A stretch of DNA of 64,000 bases from Apodospora peruviana (lineage: Eukaryota; Ascomycota; Sordariomycetes; Sordariales; Lasiosphaeriaceae): positions 124,001 to 188,000 of the forward strand of contig JAUEDM010000006.1 in assembly GCA_033439685.1 (NCBI GenBank), read 5' to 3'. The notes under the pieces are model-generated. The model did not search any database. It worked only from the letters and a program-made list of their open reading frames with translations, and was not told the origin of the DNA. Position 1 is the first letter of the stretch; each line of letters begins with the position of its first letter. Made by a program: the position numbers and the translations under genes. This document shows positions 22,821 through 33,543 of the stretch, piece by piece.

Positions 22821-23801
22821 ATGATGTCCATCACGCGTCTCATCGCGACGACCCTCTCCCTCACCTCCCTCTCCCAAGCTTCGAACTGGGAAAACCTAAC
22901 CTCAATCCCAACGGGCACCCTCCAAGAACACGTAACGCTGTCCCTCTCACCAACAAAAATAGCAACAATAGGTGGCCTAGCCTCCAACGGATCTACCATC
23001 CCGCTCCTCCTCCTATACGACATCCCAACCAACACCTGGACCGAAGGCAGCCCCCTCCCAATCCCCCTAAACCACCCAAATGCCGCCGTCTCTGACGGTA
23101 ACATCTACGTCCTAGGCGGTCTAACCGGCATCCCAAGCTGGGCAGCGACACCAGCCTGCTACGTATACCACTCCTCAAACAACAGCTGGTCCCCCCTCAC
23201 CTCAATGCCACCCTCCCAAAGCCGCGGCGCCGCTTCCACGATACAGTCCAACGGCATTATTTTCCTGGCAGGCGGCCTCCCCAACGGAACAGGCGATTCC
23301 TTAGATATAGTATCAGCGTATAACGTCTCTTCCGAATCATGGATAGAACTCCCGTCCCAAGCAGCGCGCTTACCTGCGGCGCGAGACCACGCCGGCCACG
23401 CTACCATCGACGGGAAGTTCTACGTCCTCGGCGGCAGGAAGAACGGTGGCACGAATGTCCAGGACACGGTCTTTATTTTGGACGTAAATGATCTAGAGGC
23501 GGGGTGGCGGACGAGTGAGGCAAAGATGCCGACGCCACGGAGCGGGATCGCTGCCGCGGCGCTGGGGAACAAGATATACACTTTTGGCGGGGAGATTAAT
23601 CCCGCCCCTGGGTCGCGGGGCGTGTTTACCGAGTGTGAGGTGTATGATACTGTTGCTGATAGTTGGGAGAGGTTGCCCGCCATGCAGGTGCCCAGGCACG
23701 GGACGTCTGCTGCTGGTGTTGGCGGACGGATCTATATTCCTGGTGGTGCGGTACAGAATGGAATGGGTGGTGTGGATGTTTTTGATGTTTTTACACCGTA
23801 A
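22821..23801 (+). CDS. Secreted kelch-repeat protein
   Basis: Single exon, 326 aa. Residues 1 to about 21 are a signal peptide (MMSITRLIATTLSLTSLSQA). The rest is a run of kelch motifs: a GG pair (IATIGGL, IYVLGGL, IIFLAGGL, FYVLGGR, IYTFGGE, IYIPGGA) followed about 20-25 residues later by a Tyr and Trp (YDIPTNTWTE, YHSSNNSWSP, YNVSSESWIE, YDTVADSWER). Six blades can be counted, so a single six-bladed beta-propeller is expected. N-glycosylation sites are frequent. Secreted kelch proteins of this size occur in fungi; no copper-radical catalytic residues are apparent. Role unknown, probably carbohydrate or protein binding. Confidence 0.85.
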   Translation: MMSITRLIATTLSLTSLSQASNWENLTSIPTGTLQEHVTLSLSPTKIATIGGLASNGSTIPLLLLYDIPTNTWTEGSPLPIPLNHPNAAVSDGNIYVLGGLTGIPSWAATPACYVYHSSNNSWSPLTSMPPSQSRGAASTIQSNGIIFLAGGLPNGTGDSLDIVSAYNVSSESWIELPSQAARLPAARDHAGHATIDGKFYVLGGRKNGGTNVQDTVFILDVNDLEAGWRTSEAKMPTPRSGIAAAALGNKIYTFGGEINPAPGSRGVFTECEVYDTVADSWERLPAMQVPRHGTSAAGVGGRIYIPGGAVQNGMGGVDVFDVFTP

Positions 23802-23974
23802 ATACCTATCTGTAGAAGGGTGGTGGTGAAAATGATGAAAATGATTTAATTTGATTGGAATGTGCAAAGAAGCAAATAATACCGTGTTGTGCCGTCGAGA
23901 TTTGATGCAGAATGCTTGCACGTGATACTTATACAGATTTTGTTGGCAGCATTTTCACAATCTAATCAGCGATA

Positions 23975-24075
23975 GTCACTTTGGCGGAGTGGTTAACGCG
24001 CTGCCCTGCTAATTCCTCGGGTTAGCATGCTAGGCAGTTCCTTCGGGAGCACAGGTTCGAATCCTGTAGGTGACG
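23975..24075 (+). tRNA. tRNA-Ser (anticodon GCT) with 20-nt intron
   Basis: The acceptor stem GTCACTT pairs with AGGTGAC, followed by discriminator G. The anticodon stem CTGCC (24001-24005) pairs with GGCAG (24033-24037). The anticodon GCT is at 24008-24010. The intron occupies 24012-24031, directly 3' of position 37, and its TTAGCA can pair with the anticodon loop TGCTAA, as in eukaryotic pre-tRNAs. A long variable arm (TTCCTTCGGGAG) marks a class II tRNA, and the T arm is GGTTCGAATCC. An oligo-T terminator follows at once (24076-24083). Confidence 0.93.
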
Positions 24076-24083
24076 TTTTTTTT
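24076..24083 (+). terminator. RNA polymerase III oligo-T terminator
   Basis: A run of T residues immediately after the tRNA-Ser discriminator base, the usual Pol III stop signal. Confidence 0.85.
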
Positions 24084-24436
24084 TCATCAATCATCTATCT
24101 CTTTTTGTCTCCAAGGGCGTACGTACGTACGTATCTGATTTGACGAGCACGTCGTGGTTGGTGCTAGGCTGGTTGATTCTGTTTGGAAGATCAGATAGAG
24201 TTGAGGCCAGGTGCTGGACAGACATACAACAGCCTTCCCATGTCGAAATATGAAAATACAACTAGGAATCAATGACAAGAGCTGGTGAGAGTCACTGTGG
24301 AGCCCCACCTGAGCAGCAGTAAAGGAGACGCTATCACTGGTATTCGAAAGAACTCGACTCGGTCTGGGTCCAAACATTCTTTTACATTCAAAATTGTAGG
24401 TATCTCAACCTCTATAAACAAATCTATTCGAGATAA

Positions 24437-26065
24437 TCACAAACATCCCTCAACAGCCTCCCAGAAGTCACTTGGGGCCTCACACATAGGCAAATGCCCC
24501 GCGTTTGGCACAATCTTCAACTCACCCCCCTTCTCCCCAAGCAACCCCTTGAACCCATCCATGGCCTTGACAAGCGCACCCTTGGCATCGCCATCGCCCA
24601 CCACGAACAGACCCGGGACAGTGCAGCCCTTCATCTCCTCACGCATGTTATAGTCCCACAGCGCCTGGCAACTATACCGGAATCCGCTTACACTATTGCC
24701 CGCAACCATATCCGTCATCCAATCCGCAACATCCTTCTTTTCGGTCATGGTGTGCGGGTGGAACCACCTACTCACGGTCGCGGGCGCAAGCTTGCCGATC
24801 CCGGACTCCGGCGCGGGACCCTCAGCCACAGCAATGCGCTCCTTCCACGCAGCGGTATTGGCCTCGCTCGAGGCAACATTAAAGTCGCACGCCACAAACT
24901 TGGCCAGCTTATTCGGGTATTTCAGCGCGAATTTCAGAGTAGTCGCGCCGCCCATGGACACGCCGATCAATGCATGAAGCTGGGGGATGCGCAGCGCCGA
25001 GAGGAGCGTCGCCAAATCGTCTGCCAACATGTCGAGCGTCGCCGGGACGGGCGGCGTCGGGATATCGTGCCGGCCACGGGTATCGTACCTCAGCATCCGC
25101 AGGTCCGGCCTCTTCTGCTTGAGGATCTCGACGAGCGGATCCCACATGTGCAGCGACGTGAGCAGGCTGTTGCAGAACGCCACGGTCGGCGCGCCCGGGG
25201 ACGGGTTGCCCTCGAGACGGTACGGGATCTCCAGCCCGTCCGCGGCCGTGACGTAGCTGCTGATGACCGCGTTCTCGCCCGGCGTGGTGCTCAGCTTGGG
25301 CGCGGCCGCCGAAAACGCAGCCGCGGCTGACAGTTTCGAGAGGGAGTGCAGTTCTCTCGGCGCCGGGCCGAACACGTAGAACAGCTCGTATGTCCTCCTG
25401 CTCTTGTCGGCGATGTACTTGGCGAACACGTCGTCGCGCCAAGATGTGCTCATCGACGCCTTGTGCTCCGGCCCTTCCAAGCCATTCTCCTTGGCGTATT
25501 CGTGCAGCGTGACGATCTTGGTCTCACCGGCGGCGGCACCTTCGATCGTCGACGGGGTCCGGAACACGCGGCTGCGCAGCCAGCCCGGGATCTTGGACAG
25601 CATGGGGATGTGTTCCTCCTCGTACCACTTGAGGACGGCCTGCTCGGCGCCCTCGACGCCGCTTTTCAGGGAAACCTCGACAGACACAAGAACGAGACCT
25701 TCTGCTTCGGCGTCGGTCAGCTGCTCGATCGGGAGGAAGAGCGGGCTCTGCTGCGACGCCACGAGGTCGAAGAACTTGCGGTCCACAGCCACCTGGCCGA
25801 TCGTCGCGGCTTCGCGGGCAGACCGGTTCGCGCGCAGGCAGAGGTAGGTCTCGGTTTCGAGATGCGACATCTGGGTGACGTCGTAGGCCGCCAGAAAATG
25901 CGGCTCCTGGCCGTCGGTGGCGCGGTACCGCAGGCCGTTGGTGAAGATCTGCGGGATGCGCAGGCGCGTCGGGCCGTGCTCGTTGTTGTACCACTCGTGG
26001 AATTGGTCCAGCGAGAGCCCCGGCTCGGGCTGCATCGTGACGTAGAGCATCCCCGGGGTGGCCAT
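24437..26065 (-). CDS. Two EthD-like domains fused to an alpha/beta hydrolase
   Basis: Single exon, 542 aa, no signal peptide. Residues 1 to about 110 and 120-240 are two dimeric alpha/beta-barrel (EthD-like) units, each with a W-Y-x-x-E-H motif (HEWYNNEHGPTRLRIP and LKWYEEEHIPMLSKIPGW). Residues of about 265-542 are an alpha/beta hydrolase resembling 3-oxoadipate enol-lactonases: the nucleophile Ser is in GVSMGG, an acid is in VVGDGD, and the His is in NAGHLPMCE. EthD-like units are found in fungal polyketide and aromatic oxidation/decarboxylation enzymes; enol-lactonase-like hydrolases act on ring-cleavage products. A role in degrading or tailoring an aromatic compound is inferred. The substrate is unknown. 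Confidence 0.85.
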   Translation of the reverse strand: MATPGMLYVTMQPEPGLSLDQFHEWYNNEHGPTRLRIPQIFTNGLRYRATDGQEPHFLAAYDVTQMSHLETETYLCLRANRSAREAATIGQVAVDRKFFDLVASQQSPLFLPIEQLTDAEAEGLVLVSVEVSLKSGVEGAEQAVLKWYEEEHIPMLSKIPGWLRSRVFRTPSTIEGAAAGETKIVTLHEYAKENGLEGPEHKASMSTSWRDDVFAKYIADKSRRTYELFYVFGPAPRELHSLSKLSAAAAFSAAAPKLSTTPGENAVISSYVTAADGLEIPYRLEGNPSPGAPTVAFCNSLLTSLHMWDPLVEILKQKRPDLRMLRYDTRGRHDIPTPPVPATLDMLADDLATLLSALRIPQLHALIGVSMGGATTLKFALKYPNKLAKFVACDFNVASSEANTAAWKERIAVAEGPAPESGIGKLAPATVSRWFHPHTMTEKKDVADWMTDMVAGNSVSGFRYSCQALWDYNMREEMKGCTVPGLFVVGDGDAKGALVKAMDGFKGLLGEKGGELKIVPNAGHLPMCEAPSDFWEAVEGCL

Positions 26066-26778
26066 GGCTGGCTGCTGATTGAATGGGACAATAATACCTA
26101 CTTGGTTCTTGGTAAGATCAACCAGCTGGGTATATCCTCAATTGCCTCAATTCGAGCGAAGAAAACATGTTCGGGAAGAAGCGCTGGCGGGGCAATGCGC
26201 GGCACTGATGGTCGGCCGGCCGGAGTTGACGTCGGAGGGCAGATGTGGAAACGAAAGGGAGAGATGTCAGAGGGACGTCGGCTGTTGAGCCGGTTGGCGT
26301 CACTGCCGGGCAAAACATATCCCGAGCTAAACCGCGCTAACGATTTATATAGGGGGAGGACGCCTGAAGCCACTCCCGTCTGGGCTGAAACTCAATTGGC
26401 AGGCAAGTGGTCCACAACTTCCAGAAGCTCTGCTCTGGGGAGGCAAACTCCGAATAAACAGTACACTCCAGTGACAACCTGGTCGGGTTGAACTGATCAT
26501 TAATGTCAGCAAAATTTATCAATATCCTCTGGAATGTTGGCCCGCCAGTTGGTTCCTTCACAATTGCCTTCACAAACGACACCCTGCGTGTTTCCATCAA
26601 CGCCGCTCTTCTTTCTTAGCGCATGAGATTATGTTAATTAACGAAGGCATCGCAGCTTAGATGACTACGAGAGAAGAAAGACAAACAAACGAACACAGTT
26701 CTTATACATATACATCACTTTTCTTTTCCTCGTGCCAGCTTTATATAAGACAGCTTCCCTTCCCGTCTCCCCGCTCAT
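26066..26778. other. Spacer, 0.7 kb
   Basis: Promoter of the fusion gene at 26065 (minus) and 3' flank of the hydrolase at 26779 (minus). No gene is recognised. Confidence 0.5.
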
Positions 26779-27717
26779 CTACCCCACAGTCGTGCCATCG
26801 ATGGGAGTAGTCTTGATGTCCCCCAAAGCGCGACTCTCAACGTTCCAACCATCGGCCGTCGCCCCCTTACCTACAAAATACTCGCCAGCAGTGGTATTCC
26901 CTCTCAGCGTCCACTGCAGGAACCTGGTAACCGCAACCCCAAATCTGCCAGCATTGGGCTCTGCATAGGTCCCGAGATGGCCGACGGGCAAGTTCCCTTT
27001 CCAGGTTGGCGTCGCGGCCGGGATGAGCTTGTAGTCGCGCTCTCCGTTCGCGTACGCGATGTCGCCGCTTCCCCCCAGGAAGTAGAAGGTCGGCTTCTTG
27101 AAGCTGGCCGCTTGCTGACCGGAGAAGGCACCCGAGTTCAGGATTCCAACTGAAATAACGCGAGGGTCGGTCGCCAGATCGTACGCCTCCACCCCACCAC
27201 AGCTTTGGCCCGCGACGGCGATGCGCGTTGCGTCGATGGCCGCATACTTGCTCCCCGTGCCGCCCGCAGACTTGACCACCCAGTCAATGGCGTCCTTGAG
27301 CATCTTGGATGTTGTCGTGCCGGTGCCGGCCGGGGAGCCGGAGGCGATCACCATGATACCGTGCGACGAGATCTCGGTGAGGATGGACAGGAACGAAGTC
27401 CCGTCGGCGCGGCACCCGCCGTTGCCAAACACCATGACGGGGAGTTTGAGACCGGCGGGGATCACGTTTGGCAGGTAGATTGTGTGGGCTGGAAGAGTAG
27501 GATCCGTGGTGTAGTTGGCCAGATAGGGTCCCGAGCCGCCGGTCTGGCCGCGTAAGAGTTAGCTCCGTTCATGGTGGTAGAACGCATGTTTCTGACTTAC
27601 TGTAGTGCCCATGGTAAGGGTTGGTGCTCCCGAGAACTGCCGTCGATTTCCCGCCAAGCCTGCAGCAGCAGCAGTGGCGGCACTGGCAAAGACAAGAAGA
27701 GACAAAGAGAACTTCAT
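26779..27717 (-). CDS. Secreted alpha/beta hydrolase
   Basis: Two exons, complement(26779..27543, 27601..27717), with a 57-nt intron, give 293 aa. Residues 1 to about 19 form a signal peptide (MKFSLSLLVFASAATAAAA). The catalytic core shows VMVFGNGGCRADG near the oxyanion-hole position and AVAGQSCGGVEAYD, a G-x-S-x-G elbow with Ser as the likely nucleophile. An acid may lie after FYFLGGSGDIAYAN, and a His lies in GNLPVGHLGTY. It resembles fungal secreted dienelactone/chlorophyllase-like hydrolases, but the substrate is unknown. The acceptor site GGCCAG is inferred from frame continuity. Confidence 0.8.
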
Positions 27718-30337
27718 TGTTGACTTGAGAAGAATGTTCTTTACGAGTGATGTCAGACGCAACACCAGAACAGCCACGAGCATTACAATTTGCAAAAAGA
27801 AATACTAGGTAGTCTATATACATTCACACCTGCATCGGATCTCATCTTAACCTTGTGTACTTCTGGTCTAAAAACAGGGTATGTAACAATAAGCACTGTA
27901 GGTATATGGATATGAGGGGTAGATGTCGTCGTCAGCGGTGATGTTGACACATATAAGGTATATATATATATATATTTTATAGTCTATTATTAACTATGTA
28001 TCATCAGGGGTCAAACAACAAACTACCTGGTAATGGGCTCAGGTATGGGGTCCTTTCAAGCCATTTTCGGGCAAGTTGAGGCCGAGATTGAAGAATAACA
28101 CGCAAGGTTGAGAATGAGATACGTACCGATCAACATGCCGGCACGATAAAAGATGGGAGAAGAAGGCCTTATCTATGGGATTAATGTCTGCCACGCAACT
28201 TTGCAAGGGGCTTGCGAGGCGGTTAAATTGGTCTGAAAAAAGGTGTTAACACTCCCTAGAAAAAATCCGATCGTCCACATTCCGATCTATTACCCCACAT
28301 TCCGATCTATTACCCCACATTCCGATCTCTATCAAAGCCATTTTTACACTTCTTCATGTAATATTTTCTCCAGCTGAGTCCGCCACTCACTGCTGGCTTG
28401 CGTACGTCAGCTTAATCAATACCCATCCTCAAAGTGTGTGAGGCAACGCAACGAAAACGCTATAAACGGATTGTTGTTGTGGGGAGGATGTCCAGGCGAC
28501 TAACTATCTATGGTCCTCTCACACAAGGCCATCATGGAAGGACATAGGATTACCTCAGACCATATTTATTTAAAGCTCCTAAATACAAAAAAATGAGCGC
28601 TTCATGACCAGAGCTACATATCTTTCATGTCGCAGATGATATTATGTCCTAGTCTGTGATGATATGTGGACGGCTGCCACCTTGCCAGCCCATGACGCCT
28701 TCAGCCTTTCCTAGATAGGTGAAACGTAAGCTACCTTACCTACTCATTGCTTGAGTTGTCGTCCGTGACACATACCAATTGACCAGGTAGGTCGGGTGAG
28801 GGATACAGATTAATGCCAGCAGTTCCGCCATTGCCCTGGAACCAATACGTCCCCATCTGTCAGTTTTGTCAGTTTTTTGCTCATATGCTCATATGCTGCT
28901 GCCAGTGTATGTAAGGTACCTAGGTAGGTGGCCTTACTTACTGAACACTAATTTTCACTTTTTGTCAATCCGGTGTCCAGTCAGCTCTGACTTAAGACTC
29001 AGAAGGTCGTGGACACAGCTTGCGAAACAATGACATTGCCAAGACCTAATATCATGGTCAGCCAGCAGGATTTAGTGCGGCAGAGGAAGACATTGCCATT
29101 GGGTGGTGCATGCAGGAAAATGAAAATGCCTAATGTGGCCTTGGTTCGCGAAGTTATTCTTTCAGGTCTGAGACGAGAATATATGTTACATGTATTGGAG
29201 GGCCATCAGATCAAAGATGACTACAGCCGAAGCTCTCCCACCAGCTTACCCCTCGGCATGCCTTCAACCTGGGAGATTAGATGCCTCCGTCGGTCCCCTT
29301 TAGCACGAACACAAATAATTGCTACTGACGGGTATACCCGAGAAACCTAAGTTATGTCGATTACAAAACAGGCTTGTTAGCTCGATAACACTAGGTAGGT
29401 ACCGAGTGGTAACACACGCTTATGTTGGCTGTGATCGCTCTCTCAGACGGACAAATATAGATCCAAGTCAATGGCGAAATAAAGGGCTGGCTGGCAGAAA
29501 GTTGATTCTTTGCTCTCTCGCTCTTCTCAATCAGAGCAGACATTATTAATCTCTCCCTCCATAGTGACAATCATCTCTACAATCAACCCCGCCGTAACCC
29601 ACTCTTTCAGTCTCGGGCAGTGTAGCCGGGGTGAGAAGATCTGTTTCGTTGATTTATACCGTGACGTTGTACGGAACTAATACCTATATAAGAGATGTGA
29701 TGCAATATCGGTATGTGGACAGTGGGGCCATAGGTACACAGAATCCCGGAGATGTGGACAGCAGGATTGTTTCTACTTGTGGAATGGAATTTAACCGCTT
29801 TGATCCTGTGCCTTGTCGTACCGTACTATTGAGGGACCCGGCGCCATGGTCGGGGTCTGGTGTATTCGTCCATCTGGAGTTCAGGTCGGCAGGTGGATCG
29901 GCAATGCTTTTTTTCAACTCACACCCTCGCGTGTCTCGCCTTGCCCGACATGAGCTTGAGTGGCGATGCTAACACTTGACCACCTCATGTAACTGGTTCC
30001 AGCAACGCCAGCCCTCTCCCAACTTCAGTGCTATTAGCCAAAAGCCAAGCCGGGTAACGTTGTTTGCTCACGTTTCTATTGAGGATAGCCATGAACGAAC
30101 GGGCATCTACAGTGACCGGGAAGTGGAGGGTTGTGGCGTACATCTCGGCGTTTCTAAGTAGCGAGTGTCTATCCTCGTCGCCATTCCAAGATTCAGGTAG
30201 GTACTAGTACTCGCGCATATAAGAGCAGCGCCGTGGAAAAATAAAAAGACGAGCGCTGAGGAACCTCAGGTTTTGGCAGTTCTTTTCTCGAAATCCCTCT
30301 CAGTCAGTACTTCTTGGACAACTGAAAGAGTCTCACC
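27718..30337. other. Gene-poor AT-rich stretch, 2.6 kb
   Basis: No gene recognised. It holds a TA microsatellite (27959-27976), a 20-bp tandem repeat (28276-28330) and ACCTAGGTA-type words (near 28916). Open frames at 29009-29350 and 29631-29972 lack domains. The last 300 bases are the promoter of the AA9 gene. Confidence 0.5.
28276..28330. repeat. Short tandem repeat, 20-bp unit, about 2.5 copies
   Basis: The unit CACATTCCGATCTATTACCC is repeated head to tail at 28276-28330, with a partial, diverged last copy. Confidence 0.85.
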
Positions 30338-31677
30338 ATGAAGGTTGCCTCGCTCCTCCTCTCTATCGTCTACCTGCTCTTTGGGAGCCTCGCTCGAGCA
30401 CATTATGCCCCGAGGGAGTTGGTGGTTGATGGTACAAGGTAATGGCCCCCCCGGCCGTTTGTCAGCCAGCCGCCCTGCTCTGCTCTGTCTCTTCAGACTA
30501 ACATGATACGTTTGATTCAAAGCTATTTTGCACGCGATGCAAGATTAGACGACTGGGTAGGCGCCAAGCGCATCGAGTGGTCCTTCCTGGACGAGCAGAA
30601 CTTCACCTGGCATGCCATCAACGACGCGCAGGCTCAGTCCATCGCCTGCGGTGCCGGCGCGACGCCCCCTCCGCTCAAAGCATTTGCGCGGGCAGGCGCA
30701 AACATCTCGGTCCAGTGGACGAATGTCCCCAAACATCACTACGGGCCATCCATGAGTGTAAGTAGTCTGACGGTGGCCTTGGACGAGAGGATGATGGAAT
30801 GCTGAGATCTGGCAGTACCTTGGAGCATGGACACAGGGCCAAAGCCCCAACGATGTCAGCTTCTTCAAGATCAAGGGCGTCGGATACGATGCAAACAAGA
30901 GTGAGCTTGCTACCTACCTAACCTTGTATCTTAATACCTATCTGGGTAGACATTAACGTGTAGAGACAAAAGAACTCTGGGCCAACGAGATCATCGTCAA
31001 CAACGGTAACCGAGAAGACCTTCAGATCCCGAGCGACATAAAGCCGGGGTTGTACATCCTCCGAACCGAGCTTCTATCTCTCCACGGCAACGGGCAGTAC
31101 TCAAACCCGGGCCTCTTGGGGTTGCCGCAATTCTACACTCATTGCTTCAACATCGAGATCAGCGGGGTCGGAACCGCGGTCCCTTCGGGGGTCAAATTCC
31201 CAGGCGGATATCCGAAGAATGATCCCAGTGTTGGGTTCGTCTTGGGTAAAACGGCGCAGTATCCATCCTATGTAAGGAAGGGTCCATCCAGTACATACAC
31301 GTTGGAGGAGGATGCGGACTGACAATTCTTGGTACTACTTACAGAAAGTCCCAGGCCCGCCGGCATACACGGGCAAGTTTGACACACCGCCGCAGGGGTC
31401 TTCTGCCCCGAAGGTTTCCTCCGCAGAGGCCGGCGACACGTTTCCCGGCGACTTTAACAAAAAGTATCTGGACCTCCGCAAGAGGTTTGAAGCTTGGTCG
31501 GACAAGGCGGTGTCTTTCTTCGATGGCATGATGGGAGCTTCCTCGGCAACCTTCATGGCCACCCATCAGCAGGAGGCAACCGCGCTGCAGAAGGATCGGA
31601 CGGCTTTGAGGCAAGAAGCGGTCAAATTGGGCCTGGCCGATCCGAATGCGGTGATGCAAAACTCTGAGATCTTCTAG
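30338..31677 (+). CDS. AA9 lytic polysaccharide monooxygenase
   Basis: Copper enzyme that oxidatively cleaves cellulose or hemicellulose outside the cell. Five exons (30338..30438, 30523..30757, 30816..30900, 30964..31271, 31345..31677) give 353 aa. The signal peptide (MKVASLLLSIVYLLFGSLARA) ends directly before His, giving the mature N-terminal HYAPRELVVDG required for the copper histidine brace. The second brace His is in VPKHHYGPSMSYLGAW, and the axial Tyr is in GLPQFYTHCFNIEI. The block DIKPGLYILRTELLSLHGNGQ is typical of AA9. There is no CBM1. Instead, about 100 residues after PGPPAYTGKF form a polar, helical extension (MMGASSATFMATHQQEATALQ). The sequence is divergent from the common AA9 pattern. 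Confidence 0.9.
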
Positions 31678-31814
31678 AATAGGTTGCTATCTGTAGGATG
31701 ACAGCCTCTCTCTTTGTGACTAGATAGGTAGTTGAGGGAAACTGGACTACTAGTCATGATTGCTTGAACTCGTCCAACTTCTCCTTTACGGAGCATCCCA
31801 TGCAGACTTTTCAA

Positions 31815-32867
31815 TCAAAACATACCAGCAGCAGCCAACCCCCTGATTGTCCCCTCAAACCCAACAACCTCAGCAGGATCAATACCCAGCTCCTCAGGTG
31901 AGATATGCTTCTCCCCTACAGCCCACGGATCAACCAGCTCGCCAAATTGAAACTGCCAGGCAAGCTCCGTGCCAGCCGGCCCCCAGAACTTTGCCCACAC
32001 CTTCTCCGAGACCTGCACGACAACACCGCCCTTCTTCCCACAAATCTCGCACCACTTGTCCATCATATCCTGGAATGACCACCGCTCGAGAGCAACGTTA
32101 GCGTACCTGCCAAACGCCTTCGAACCAGTAGCGAGCGCCTGCCTGACCCAAATACCGGGGTTGACCGTCATATCGCCGGCAAGCAGGACTTTAGCGTGCG
32201 GGTCCGTCGCCATCATCTGGACGAAGTTGCCAGAGGCCGGCGGGTACTCGAGCGGCTTGATCAGTGGGAAGTAGGCCATGTTCTGCGGGTAGTACCCAAA
32301 GTAAAGGTATGTCGTCTTGGCCGCGAGGTCCGGCAGCTCGGCCTGGATGCGCGCGTCGACGTTGGCCTTGTAGTCCATGTGCGGCGTCTCGAGCTTCCCG
32401 TCGGGGAACTGGCGCTTTGCGCTCGGTTGGGTTGACCACAGGTAGTGCTCGAGCGTGGAAGTCTTGGCGGCTGCGCGGGCGAGGTTCATGCCGTGCTGCT
32501 CCTCGATTTCGCCGGCTTCCCACTGCGACTTGCCTGAGAAAAGCGATTCCCACCAGTTGGTCACGGCGAAAACGGCGGTGGCGCCCTAATTATCATTGTT
32601 GGGTTAGATAAGGTAGTGTCTGGGCTGATAGGGGTCATTACGGAGGGTACCTACCTCGAATGCTTTGACCAGCGACGCTTCGTCGTTCCAGTCGGCAGCG
32701 ACGACTTCAACGGAACCGTCTGCCGCCAACTTCTTGGCAGCCTCGCTTTCGGGGTTGCGCGTCACGGCCCGCACTTTCCACCCCGGTGTCTTTTTCATGA
32801 TGTTGACGACGCCGCCGCCCTGCGAGCCCGTGGCACCGGTGACGGCGATGATCTTGACGTCGGCCAT
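31815..32867 (-). CDS. NmrA-like NAD(P)-binding protein
   Basis: Two exons, complement(31815..32585, 32655..32867), with a 69-nt intron, give 327 aa. The N-terminal Rossmann dinucleotide motif is VTGATGSQGGGVV (about residues 9-21), followed by VRAVTRNPESEAAKKL and VVAADWNDEASL, typical of NmrA-like atypical short-chain dehydrogenases related to HSCARG. The YxxxK motif of classical SDRs is not apparent. These proteins often sense NADP+/NADPH or act as isoflavone-reductase-like enzymes. NmrA itself represses nitrogen metabolism, but this general paralogue should not be equated with it. The gene lies tail to tail with the AA9 gene. Confidence 0.88.
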
Positions 32868-33543
32868 GGCAACAGTGCAGGGTGTGATCGTCCGGTATCG
32901 TCAATACGCAAGGTACTGAAAGCTTGGGTTCTTCAAAGAGAAAGCGATGATTAGAATAATGGCTCTATGACTGCAGCTGTGGCAAGAAAAGTTGAATGGA
33001 GTGAAGTCAAGAAGCGGTGGAGAGATCAGTGAAAGATGAGGGTTACTACTGGAGATAATCGACCCTGATGGAGATAATGAAGCAAACATGATCCATCAGA
33101 CCATCACCAATCTGAGGTAAGCGTTGCGCCCAGCCGCGCCAAGTTTCTTCCCCCGCCCCGTCTATTCTAGTTCCCAACTACACGGAATGTGCATACGACC
33201 TGCCTATTGGCAGCTCCAGGTTTTCATGGCGGGTAATACCCGTGGCACACAGAATCCTGCTTTTCTTAGAAGGCACAAGGGGGGCAATCTACAACTCCAC
33301 AGTCCCACCAAACTGACTCGTGCTTCTACAACTTTCCACAGCTTTGTTTGTAATCGTGGTACGTACTCCTACCGGATCATATGAGAGTCAGGAATCAAAG
33401 ACTTAAAGTAAGAGTAAAAACTAACGCTCCTTCGAGTACATGTACTAATCTGAGGAACAACAATGGGAGGGTTTGTTCACTGCTGTACTGTACGGTGAAC
33501 TCCCGAGCTAACATACTTTTCAGTACTGAACTGCCCACTACAA
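32868..33543. other. Spacer between NmrA-like gene and SDR
   Basis: Promoter of the NmrA-like gene (minus) and 3' flank of the SDR (minus). Nothing further is seen. Confidence 0.5.

Noticed and set aside
24494..26491. Long plus-strand open frames opposite the EthD-hydrolase gene (278 and 381 codons)
   Set aside because: They are antisense shadows of a clear GC-rich coding gene and have no domains.
29009..29972. Two 113-codon plus-strand frames in the AT-rich stretch
   Set aside because: No signal peptide, motif or splice context, and composition is like the surrounding spacer.
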